A DNA stretch of 34,862 bases from Deltaproteobacteria bacterium UBA5205 (GTDB lineage Bacteria; Desulfobacterota; Syntrophorhabdia; Syntrophorhabdales; Syntrophorhabdaceae): the NCBI GenBank assembly GCA_002412715.1, contig DHVP01000048.1, forward strand, positions 239,687-274,548. The letters run 5' to 3'. Positions within the stretch are counted from its first letter, which is position 1; the number at the start of each line of letters is the position of its first letter. Of the stretch, positions 17,306 to 24,179 are shown in pieces. Position numbers and translations under genes: made by a program. The notes beneath the pieces were generated by a model. It was given only the letters and a program-made list of their open reading frames with translations, did no database searches and was not told the origin of the DNA.

Positions 17306-17403
17306 TAGAAAAATATATGAAATCTCCCATAATTTCAAGTTAAATTGTTCACGCGAGAGCCGTTCACACGCGACGCGGCAAAGCTAACAAAGGAGGAGAA
17401 AAA

Positions 17404-17721
17404 ATGCCGGCCATTATTCAGATCGTCACAACAATCGATGACAGGAAGGCGGCCGAGGAACTCGGAAGGCGCCTTGTCGAAGAACGCATCGTAGCATGCT
17501 GTCAGGTGGTGGGCCCCATCCGCAGCATCTACCGGTGGAAGGGAAAAGTGGAGGAGGCCGATGAATGGTATTGCGTGATGAAAACGAGGCACGACCTCTA
17601 TCGCCGCGCCGAGGAGGCGATAAAGGAGCTTCATCCTTACGAAGTCCCGGAGATCACGGCCACGGCCGTAGATGAGACCCTCCCTGAATACGCGGCCTGG
17701 GTGGAAACCGAGACTTCGTAA
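17404..17721 (+). CDS. cutA: CutA1 divalent-ion tolerance protein
   Basis: This 105-residue trimeric ferredoxin-fold protein has the family blocks ACCQVVGPIRSIYRWKGKV and HPYEVPEI. CutA was linked to copper tolerance, but its biochemical role is still open. The start has AAAGGAGG 7 bases upstream. It is a single gene, divergent from maf. Confidence 0.93.
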   Translation: MPAIIQIVTTIDDRKAAEELGRRLVEERIVACCQVVGPIRSIYRWKGKVEEADEWYCVMKTRHDLYRRAEEAIKELHPYEVPEITATAVDETLPEYAAWVETETS

Positions 17722-17749
17722 ACTATCCCGGGGCGTCCATCCCCCACAG

Positions 17750-17770
17750 AAGGCCTATCCGCCTTTGTTT
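17750..17770 (+). terminator. Possible weak terminator after cutA
   Basis: A 5-bp stem AAGGC/GCCTT around a six-base loop (17750-17765) followed by TGTTTT. The stem is short, so the call is weak. Confidence 0.35.
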
Positions 17771-17799
17771 TCACCGGATTGGACCACCCGAAACTTACC

Positions 17800-17828
17800 T
17801 TGACAATAATCGGCAACCTTCATATAAT
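17800..17828 (+). promoter_or_regulatory. Consensus sigma70 promoter of the HGD-D gene pair
   Basis: TTGACA (17800-17805) and TATAAT (17823-17828) are both perfect and exactly 17 bp apart. It decides the start of the next gene: a GTG at 17831 lies beside the -10, so ATG 17861 must be used. Confidence 0.88.
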
Positions 17829-17860
17829 GTGTGAAATTTTTCATCATTTTTGGAGGGGTT

Positions 17861-18994
17861 ATGTGGGAAAGCTTAAATCTGAAAGATGTTGTTGCACTCG
17901 CTCGGGATCCGTATCCTTCCATCCGACAATGGGCTAGAGATACAGGAAAGAAAGTAGTTGGGAGTACCATCGCTGATGTTCCTGAAGAGGTGATCTATGC
18001 ATTCGATCTCCTTCCCGTGACAATTCTTGGTACTCATAAACCCTTAAAGAAAGCGCCCAGTCATCTTCCAGACAATGCCTGTTCGCTGGCACGGAGCAAT
18101 CTCGAACTCGCGCTGAGTTACGAGGGCGATCTCTTCAGCGGTTTTGTTCTGCCTCAGGTCTGTGACACGACACAGCACCTTTCCGACATATGGCGGATCA
18201 ATTTTCCCGACAAATATGTGGAGAGCTACCTTGCGCCCCGTCAGGCCGACAGGCCCTCCGCCCGCTACTGGGTCAAGGAGGAAATCGAACGTCTTATCGC
18301 CTCACTCGGCGAGTGGACGGGAAAAACTCTGACGAACGAGGCCCTCAACGCGTCCATCTTGATCCACAACGAAAACAAGAGGCTTCTCGCCGAACTTTAT
18401 GAGATCAAGAAGAAAAACCCGGGAACGATAACGAACAAGCAGTTCTTCGCCATGATGAAACTCTCCCTGCAGGTCGACAAGGCGGAATTCAACAAGAGCC
18501 TGAAGTCAATCAAAGACGGGCTGAAACTGAAGAAAGGCAAAGGTTACACCGACGTGATCCTCGTAGGGATCACCTGCGATCCGCCCGAGATATTCGACAT
18601 CTTCGACGAACTGAAGCTCAACATCGTCGGCGATACCCTTGTCGACGGCACACGGTACCTCAGGGGAGCCCCGTCACTGAACGGCGACCTTATAGATGCC
18701 ATGGCTGACAGGCATTTCCGCAGGGGGTTCTTCTCGCCCATCCACGACGACGTGTTCAAGAACTTTGAAGAGGTGAAAAAGCTCTACACAGAAACAAAAG
18801 CAAAGGCGATCATCTACGTCCACATCGAATTCTGCGAATCCCAGGAATACGATCTGCCGGATCTGAAGAACCTGATCAAAAAAGAGGGGATACCGATTCA
18901 CGTTCTGGACACGGAGTATCAGACCACTTCCCTGTCCCACGTCCTGACGCGGGCTCAGGCATTCTTCGAATCTCTCAAGGGGGGCTCACTATGA
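17861..18994 (+). CDS. 2-hydroxyacyl-CoA dehydratase/benzoyl-CoA reductase family subunit (BcrC/HgdB-like)
   Basis: A 377-residue HGD-D family protein (PF06050). Family hallmarks are the N-terminal VVGSTIADVPEEVIYAFDLLPVTILG, the conserved cysteines in NACSLARSNLEL and LPQVCDTTQHL, and the C-terminal EFCESQEYDLPDL. These proteins carry [4Fe-4S] clusters and, with a partner and an ATP-driven activator, dehydrate 2-hydroxyacyl-CoA or reduce aromatic CoA esters. The ATG has GGAGGGG 4 bases upstream. The next gene overlaps by four bases (ATGA) and supplies the second subunit. No BadG/HgdC-type activator is in the window, so substrate and even reaction type stay open. Confidence 0.85.
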   Translation: MWESLNLKDVVALARDPYPSIRQWARDTGKKVVGSTIADVPEEVIYAFDLLPVTILGTHKPLKKAPSHLPDNACSLARSNLELALSYEGDLFSGFVLPQVCDTTQHLSDIWRINFPDKYVESYLAPRQADRPSARYWVKEEIERLIASLGEWTGKTLTNEALNASILIHNENKRLLAELYEIKKKNPGTITNKQFFAMMKLSLQVDKAEFNKSLKSIKDGLKLKKGKGYTDVILVGITCDPPEIFDIFDELKLNIVGDTLVDGTRYLRGAPSLNGDLIDAMADRHFRRGFFSPIHDDVFKNFEEVKKLYTETKAKAIIYVHIEFCESQEYDLPDLKNLIKKEGIPIHVLDTEYQTTSLSHVLTRAQAFFESLKGGSL

Positions 18995-20229
18995 ACGACA
19001 AGCTGACATCAAAACAACTGTCAAAAAAGATAACCGACGAATACATGGAAGATGCTTTCCATGCTCATGATAACGGCAAGCTCATCGGTTATACCACGGC
19101 GATCTCTCCCGTTGAGATCTTCGTCGCTCACGACATTGTGCCTATCTACCCCGAGAACCACGCCGTCGCAAACCTGACGGCCAAGAAAGGGGTGGAGCTC
19201 TGCTCCGTTGTCGAGGGTATGGGCTACACAAACCACCTCTGTGCCTATGCCAGAAGCGACCTTGGCTACCGGAAAACAGGCGTCACTGTTACGAGGGGTA
19301 TCCCCGACGCAGACCTCTTCCTCGCCTGTAACGCCCAGTGTTTTACCCTGACAAAATGGTTCCAGGTACTGGCGCGCCAGGGCGGTCAGCCCGTTTTTGT
19401 CTTCGATACGCCGGAGCACGTCATGAACAAAAAGGCCCGCGAAGAGATCGTCAAGTACTGCGTCCTCCAACTCAAGGAACTCATCGCTTTCCTGGAAGAA
19501 AAAACGAAGAGGAAATTTGACTACGACCGTCTTAAAGAGGTTATGAAATACTCCGCCGCATCGAGCATCCTCTACAAGGAATTCCTCGACATGGCCCAGT
19601 ACAAACCATCGCCCATCAGCATCTTCGACGCCCTTATCGGCATGGCCATCGCCGTTTACCGCAGGGGGACCCAGGAGTGCGTCGACTACTACCAGACCCT
19701 CGTCAACGAGATACAGGCAAAGGTGGACCAGGGTATCGGTGTGCTGCCGAAAGATCAGGAGAAATACCGCCTCTACTGGGAAAACCTTCCTGTGTGGTTC
19801 AAGTTCAGCGATCATGCCAAGATGCTGGGTTCGTATGGCGGCGTCATCCTCACCTCCCTTTACGTTCACGCGTGGAGCTTCGAGTTCGACCTCAACAAGG
19901 ACCCGCTGGTCACCCTTGCCGAAAACTACGTGAACCGGTTCTCCAACTCCACCATTGAGGACAGGGCGGACATGGCAACAGACCTTTTCAAGAAATACTC
20001 CATGAACGGCATGATCATGTTCATGAACAGGAGCTGCAAGGCGGTATCGTTCGCGGTCCCGACCCTGAAGGACATCCTCACGAAGAGAACCGGCATCCCT
20101 GCCCTCGTCTTCGAGAGCGACATGGGCGACCAGCGCTTTTACGCCGAATCACAGGTGCGCACGAGGATCGAGGCATACTTCGAGACCCTGGACAGGCTGG
20201 GCCTCGCACAGAAGACAGCAGCCGCATAA
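18991..20229 (+). CDS. 2-hydroxyacyl-CoA dehydratase/benzoyl-CoA reductase family subunit (BcrB/HgdA-like)
   Basis: A 412-residue HGD-D family protein that partners the previous gene. It has AISPVEIFVAHDIVPIYPEN, cysteines in VELCSVVEGMGYTNHLCAYARSD, LACNAQC, and the NRSCKAVSF motif typical of the larger subunit. Translation is coupled by ATGA and a G-rich site. A strong terminator follows, so the two genes form a closed transcription unit. They adjoin the nicotinate-type island but have a different promoter and no copy of the shared operator. Confidence 0.85.
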   Translation: MNDKLTSKQLSKKITDEYMEDAFHAHDNGKLIGYTTAISPVEIFVAHDIVPIYPENHAVANLTAKKGVELCSVVEGMGYTNHLCAYARSDLGYRKTGVTVTRGIPDADLFLACNAQCFTLTKWFQVLARQGGQPVFVFDTPEHVMNKKAREEIVKYCVLQLKELIAFLEEKTKRKFDYDRLKEVMKYSAASSILYKEFLDMAQYKPSPISIFDALIGMAIAVYRRGTQECVDYYQTLVNEIQAKVDQGIGVLPKDQEKYRLYWENLPVWFKFSDHAKMLGSYGGVILTSLYVHAWSFEFDLNKDPLVTLAENYVNRFSNSTIEDRADMATDLFKKYSMNGMIMFMNRSCKAVSFAVPTLKDILTKRTGIPALVFESDMGDQRFYAESQVRTRIEAYFETLDRLGLAQKTAAA

Positions 20230-20250
20230 TAAACTCACCTGATTGAACAA

Positions 20251-20289
20251 AAAACCCCGGGCGCAAAACTGTCCGGGGTTTTTATTTTT
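20251..20289 (+). terminator. Rho-independent terminator after the HGD-D pair
   Basis: A 10-bp stem AAAACCCCGG (20251-20260) / CCGGGGTTTT (20273-20282) with a 12-base loop, then a T-rich tail to 20289. It isolates the HGD-D unit from the regulator promoter that starts at 20303. Confidence 0.9.
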
Positions 20290-20302
20290 GGTAAAAAACT
20301 GC

Positions 20303-20346
20303 TTGACAGAATTAAATCTGATTTAATAAAATAAATATTATTTAAT
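20303..20346 (+). promoter_or_regulatory. Regulated promoter with palindromic operator, copy 1
   Basis: TTGACA (20303-20308), an 18-bp spacer and TAAAAT (20327-20332). The spacer holds ATTAAAT (20311-20317), CTG, ATTTAAT (20321-20327). A third ATTTAAT sits at 20340-20346, exactly 19 bp after the second. The XRE-cupin gene starts 20 bp downstream, so autoregulation is likely. A near-identical element is at 23817-23860. Confidence 0.85.
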
Positions 20347-20366
20347 CCACTCGAGCGGGCGGACAC

Positions 20367-20909
20367 ATGGACATAGGGAAAAAGATAAAGGAATTCCGGG
20401 AAGAGAAAACTCTGAACATCAAACAGCTCGCCGAGCTTGTCGAATGTACCCCGTCTCTGATATCCCAGCTTGAACGAGGCAAGGCGGACCCTTCCATCTC
20501 CATGCTTAAAAGGATAGCCGAGGCGCTCAACGTCAACATCGTGGATTTCTTCATGAAGCGGGCCAACAACGAAGATGTGGTAATGCATAAGGAATCGCGC
20601 GTCGTCATACAATTGAACAGATGGGACGCAAAGATCCAATCCCTCGTAAGGAGCACGAGCAACAAGAAGATGCAGCCTTTTTATACCGTCATCAAGCCGG
20701 GCGGTGGTTCTCATGGGATGTATTCCCACGAAGGAGAAGAGTTCGGTTATATTGTCCAGGGCGAAATGGACCTGATCCTCAGCGACAAAATGTACAAGAT
20801 CCACAAGGATGAAAGCTTTTACTTCTCCTCAACCGTTCCTCATGACTGGGGCAACACAGGCAAAGAGGATGTCGTCGTAATATGGGTGATAACCCCACCC
20901 ACATTCTAA
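20367..20909 (+). CDS. XRE-family regulator with C-terminal cupin domain
   Basis: A 180-residue regulator. Residues about 5-60 are a Cro/CI-type helix-turn-helix (LNIKQLAELVECTPSLISQLERGKADPSISMLKRIAEALN), and about 100-178 form a cupin (SHGMYSHEGEEFGYIVQGEMDLIL, VPHDWGNTG) that should sense a small ligand. Such proteins usually control adjacent catabolic operons in response to the pathway substrate. It lies just downstream of one copy of a shared operator; the second copy precedes the TRAP-hydroxylase operon. The ribosome site is weak (GGCGGA). Confidence 0.92.
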   Translation: MDIGKKIKEFREEKTLNIKQLAELVECTPSLISQLERGKADPSISMLKRIAEALNVNIVDFFMKRANNEDVVMHKESRVVIQLNRWDAKIQSLVRSTSNKKMQPFYTVIKPGGGSHGMYSHEGEEFGYIVQGEMDLILSDKMYKIHKDESFYFSSTVPHDWGNTGKEDVVVIWVITPPTF

Positions 20910-20936
20910 ATTTCGAATATCAAAGGAGGAAAAAAT

Positions 20937-22427
20937 ATGTCGCTTCTGCCGGAAGTTAGCAAAAATTATGGAAAGCTGGATCTCTATATAAACGGCAAAT
21001 GGGTAAAACCGAAAACAAACAAATATTTCGATACCACCAACCCCGCGACAGACAAGGTGATCGCGCAGGCTCCGATCGCGTCACCCGAAGACGTCGAGCA
21101 GGCGATAGCAACGGCACACACCGCATTCAAGAAATGGAAAAACGTGCCCTTCCGCGACAGGGCAAAGCTGGTATTCAATCTGAGAGACACGTTTATGAGA
21201 CACCACGAGGAACTGGCAAGGATCCTCGTCCAGGACCATGGCTGTACGCTAAGCGACGGCAGGGGCACCATTTCGAGGTGTATCGAGAACATCGAGGCAG
21301 CCGGCAGCGCCATGTACAGCCTTTTGAAAGGCGAGCACGTCGACCAGCTGGCAACCGGTATAGACTGCTACCTTCTCAGGGAGCCCGTTGGCGTTTTCAT
21401 GATCATCACCCCGGGCAACATCCCCATGCACGCGTGGTCGTCGTTCGTTCCCTACGCCCTGGCATGCGGATGCACGGTCATCGTGAAACCAAGCCTCCAG
21501 TGCCCGGTTTCGGCGGATGCGATGTTCAAGATGCTCGACGAAGCGGGCTTTCCCCCCGGCGTTGCAAACCTCCTCCACATGGGACCCGAGAGGGAATTGA
21601 ACAAGGTTATTCTCTCCGATCCCCGGGTCCGGGGAGTGGGCCTTATCGGCTCGACACGAGTGGCAAAGGAACTTTTCGAGATCTGCGGCAAATACGGCAA
21701 AAGGTCGTCCCTGAACGGCAACGGCAAAAATACGATCGTTGTCATGCCTGACGCGGACGTCGATCAGGCGGTCGGATACATCCTGAGGGGCTGTTTCGGC
21801 ATGTCCGGCCAGCGTTGCCTCGGTTCCGACAACGTTGTAATCGTCGGAGGCAACAAGATATACAAGGCCGTAAAGGAAAAACTGCTGGAGGCATCGGCCG
21901 CCCTGAAGATGGGTTATGGCCTTGACGAGGCCGTCGAACTCGGTCCTCTGACAACCTTGAAGGGCAAGAACCAGGTGGTCAGTTTCATCGAGTCCGGCCT
22001 GAAATCAGGGGCAAAGCTAATACTTGACGGCCGCAAGGCGCAGGTAAAAGGCTACGAGAAAGGGTATTTTCTCGGGGCCAGCATCTTCGAAAATGTTACA
22101 CCCGACATGTACATTGCCCGGGAAGAGGCGTTCGGGCCTCTGTGCAACCTCTTCCGGATGGATGATCTGGATCAGGTCATCGGCTGGATCAATTCAACGA
22201 ATTACGGCCACAGCGCATGCATAGTCACGGAAAGCGGCAAGGCCGCCCGCAAATTTACGAGGGAATGCGAAGTGGGTAATGTGGGTGTCAACGCCGGCAT
22301 ACCGCAGCCCTATGCGTTCTTCGGGCTGGGTTCCAAGAAAGATTCCTTCTTCGGGAACTCAAAATCCAGAATGGATTCCGTCAAGCTGTTCCTTGACGAA
22401 AAAACGGTAACCTTGAGATGGGTATAA
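20937..22427 (+). CDS. Aldehyde dehydrogenase of the methylmalonate-semialdehyde dehydrogenase type
   Basis: A 496-residue NAD-dependent ALDH-superfamily enzyme. The nucleophile is C294 in GQRC. The usual general-base glutamate of the ELGGK motif is replaced by N260 (LNGNGKN), as in CoA-acylating MMSDH enzymes. The PDAD after it and the tail with FFG...KTVTLRW also match MMSDH. By alignment from memory, R114 and R293 correspond to the arginine pair that holds the substrate carboxylate in Bacillus MMSDH. MMSDH oxidises a 2-formyl carboxylate to an acyl-CoA with loss of CO2. Here 2-formylglutarate, the enamidase product, is a plausible substrate and would give glutaryl-CoA. It is 27 bp after the regulator, with AAAGGAGG. 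Confidence 0.85.
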   Translation: MSLLPEVSKNYGKLDLYINGKWVKPKTNKYFDTTNPATDKVIAQAPIASPEDVEQAIATAHTAFKKWKNVPFRDRAKLVFNLRDTFMRHHEELARILVQDHGCTLSDGRGTISRCIENIEAAGSAMYSLLKGEHVDQLATGIDCYLLREPVGVFMIITPGNIPMHAWSSFVPYALACGCTVIVKPSLQCPVSADAMFKMLDEAGFPPGVANLLHMGPERELNKVILSDPRVRGVGLIGSTRVAKELFEICGKYGKRSSLNGNGKNTIVVMPDADVDQAVGYILRGCFGMSGQRCLGSDNVVIVGGNKIYKAVKEKLLEASAALKMGYGLDEAVELGPLTTLKGKNQVVSFIESGLKSGAKLILDGRKAQVKGYEKGYFLGASIFENVTPDMYIAREEAFGPLCNLFRMDDLDQVIGWINSTNYGHSACIVTESGKAARKFTRECEVGNVGVNAGIPQPYAFFGLGSKKDSFFGNSKSRMDSVKLFLDEKTVTLRWV

Positions 22428-22491
22428 TTATCCCGGCCTTGAACGTCGGGTGAGCGTTTCGGAGTATTGTAATAATGTAATCGGGAAAATG

Positions 22492-22527
22492 GCGCGCACC
22501 AGGATCGATCATTGGTAGGTGACGCGC
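22492..22527. repeat. Imperfect inverted repeat between the ALDH and MBL genes
   Basis: GCGCGCACC (22492-22500) and GGTGACGCGC (22518-22527) pair with one bulged base around a loop that contains the palindrome GATCGATC. It lies in a 150-bp gap inside an otherwise tight operon. It could be an mRNA-processing or partial-termination hairpin; there is no T-run. Confidence 0.35.
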
Positions 22528-22577
22528 TGAAGAATCAGGACTCGAGGAGGTCACAGCATTGCTGGAGAGGATAACAG

Positions 22578-23504
22578 ATGGCCGATAGATGTGAGGTCAC
22601 CATCCTCGTCGACAACTATGTGGACATATTTCTTCCGTCGACGGACATGGTCCGGTACCCTGTCCCCGGGAAAGGGTCACGGCTGTGGGCCGAGCAGGGA
22701 CTGTCCATGTTCGTCGAGGTCTTTGAAGGCAAACACAGCCTGAAGGTGCTCTACGATTTCGGTCGAAGCCCCGAGGTGATGCCCCACAATATGGAACTTC
22801 TGGACATCGATCCGGGACAACTCGATTATCTTGTACTGAGCCATGGCCACGTGGACCACTTCTGCAACCTGGCGGGGATGCTCGAAGCCACGCCCGCCCG
22901 CACCAGACTCGTCCTTCATCCCGGGGCCTACGGGAGAGAGCGGTTCATCAGGACGGGCGAATCCAGTTATGCAGGCCCCTGGATAATCGAGGACGGTCTG
23001 ATCCAGGCTTTTGCCCGGAGAACCGTCAGCAGCTCCGCCCCAACGGATCTCGGGTCCGGCGTCCATGTCTCCGGCCAGATTGACCGCACCGTCAGCTTCG
23101 AGAAGGGGATGCCCAATGCCTTTGTGGGTACCCCCGACGGGATGGTGCACGACGATATAATCGATGACCAGTCCATTTTTGTGGAACTTGACGGCTCGGG
23201 CATCGTCATACTCACGGGATGCTGTCATGCAGGCATCGTCAACACCGTGAAGGCCGCACAGAAGCTGTTCCCCGGACAAAAGATCCATGCCGTCGTGGGT
23301 GGGCTGCACCTCAACAACGCCTCTGAAACACAGCTCGCGGGCACCGTCGAGGGACTGAAGAAGTCAGATGTCCAATGGTTGTGCGCAATGCACTGTACGG
23401 GCTATCGCGCAGGCAGGCGCCTGATGGATGAGTTCGGCAGGAAATGGATCCCGGGGACCGTCGGCGCAAAGATAACGTTCAAGGCTCAAGGAGCTGGAGA
23501 ATGA
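22578..23504 (+). CDS. MBL-fold metallohydrolase (dihydropterin/RFA-P synthase-like group)
   Basis: A 308-residue metallo-beta-lactamase fold protein with the metal motif SHGHVDH (about 89-95), GCCHAGIVNT, and a later VVGGLHL. These match the MBL subgroup often annotated as 7,8-dihydropterin-6-methyl-aminobenzene phosphate synthase, a label that is usually not functional. The start has GAGAGGA upstream. The stop overlaps the ATG of the ubiX remnant. Its job in a nicotinate-type regulon is unknown; a hydrolase for a ring-opened or CoA-ester intermediate is conceivable. Confidence 0.82.
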   Translation: MADRCEVTILVDNYVDIFLPSTDMVRYPVPGKGSRLWAEQGLSMFVEVFEGKHSLKVLYDFGRSPEVMPHNMELLDIDPGQLDYLVLSHGHVDHFCNLAGMLEATPARTRLVLHPGAYGRERFIRTGESSYAGPWIIEDGLIQAFARRTVSSSAPTDLGSGVHVSGQIDRTVSFEKGMPNAFVGTPDGMVHDDIIDDQSIFVELDGSGIVILTGCCHAGIVNTVKAAQKLFPGQKIHAVVGGLHLNNASETQLAGTVEGLKKSDVQWLCAMHCTGYRAGRRLMDEFGRKWIPGTVGAKITFKAQGAGE

Positions 23505-23764
23505 AGCGGATCATCGTAGCCATCACGGGAGCAACGGGCGTCATCTATGGCATACGGCTTCTCGAGGTTCTCCGGGATTGTGGCGTGGAAAGCCACCTCA
23601 TCCTCTCGGGGCAGGCGAAGGACAACATCCGGTACGAAACCGAACGTTCCGTGGAAGACGTGGAGGGCCTTGCTTCGGTCGTCCACGATGAATGCAATCT
23701 CGCGGCGTCGATATCGAGCGGCTCCTTCAAGACCGGAGGGATGGTCATAGCCCCCTGTTCGTGA
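23501..23764 (+). pseudogene. Truncated ubiX-like flavin prenyltransferase
   Basis: The 87 residues match the N-terminal half of UbiX/Pad1-type flavin prenyltransferases: MKRIIVAITGATGVIYGIRLLEVL (FMN-binding start) and SGSFKTGGMVIAPCS. Intact members are about 190 residues and continue after APCS with MKTL. Here a TGA follows directly, and no continuation is found in any frame downstream. It overlaps the MBL gene by ATGA, so it was once a translated operon member. The break lies about 50 bp before the second operator, suggesting a rearrangement joined the two units. A functional short protein is unlikely. Confidence 0.75.
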
Positions 23765-23816
23765 ATTGAGGGATAATCTGTTATGGTAGCGAGGGTCTTT
23801 TCGCTTTAGATATTCC

Positions 23817-23860
23817 TTGACAGGATTAAATGATATTTAATAAAATTAATAGGATTTAAT
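23817..23860 (+). promoter_or_regulatory. Regulated promoter with palindromic operator, copy 2
   Basis: TTGACA (23817-23822), an 18-bp spacer and TAAAAT (23841-23846). The spacer holds ATTAAAT (23825-23831), GAT, ATTTAAT (23835-23841), with a third ATTTAAT at 23854-23860. Spacing is identical to copy 1, while flanking sequence differs. It should drive the dctP-to-AA_synth operon under the XRE-cupin regulator. Confidence 0.85.
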
Positions 23861-23936
23861 GGGACTCAGCGCCTTAAACCTTTGGTTCCGGCATGCGTAT
23901 CAGCAGGAGAACCGGTACAGGCGTGAGGAAATCAAG

Positions 23937-24080
23937 ATGAATGTTTTTGGACGACTTTCCGAAATAGCAGCTTCGCACTCCCTTCCGCTATCATATCTCA
24001 AACGGAGCAAGGCAACTTCTATATTTTCACCCGCAAACCTGTCGTGGAATTTCCACGAAGGCATGGAGAAACGGGTATGA
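23937..24080 (+). CDS. Small ORF of unknown function in the operon leader
   Basis: A 47-residue ORF beginning MNVFGRLSEIAASHSL, with GAGGAA 6 bases before the ATG. I do not recognise it. Its third-codon positions are less GC-rich than in neighbouring genes, so it may be non-coding, a leader ORF or a gene remnant left by the rearrangement next to the broken ubiX. Confidence 0.25.
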   Translation: MNVFGRLSEIAASHSLPLSYLKRSKATSIFSPANLSWNFHEGMEKRV

Positions 24081-24179
24081 CATTTGCGATGAGTGCACCA
24101 GGAAGGAAGGTTTTGGTGCTTTATATTGTTGGGGCGGTGTTTTTTGCAAGCCATAGGAAAAACTTAAAGGAGGAATCCC

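Larger units (their letters stand above)
23765..24179. other. Long leader region ahead of the TRAP-hydroxylase operon
   Basis: This 415-bp stretch has the operator/promoter at 23817-23860 and then about 320 bp before dctP. It contains the 47-codon ORF 23937-24080 and an overlapping ATGA-coupled 39-codon ORF (24077-24196) with one hydrophobic segment that runs into dctP. Neither resembles a known protein. No T-tailed hairpin is obvious. Confidence 0.5.

Noticed and set aside
17831..17860. GTG start for the first HGD-D subunit
   Set aside because: It lies 3 bp after a perfect TATAAT, upstream of or at the transcript start, while ATG 17861 has GGAGGGG before it.
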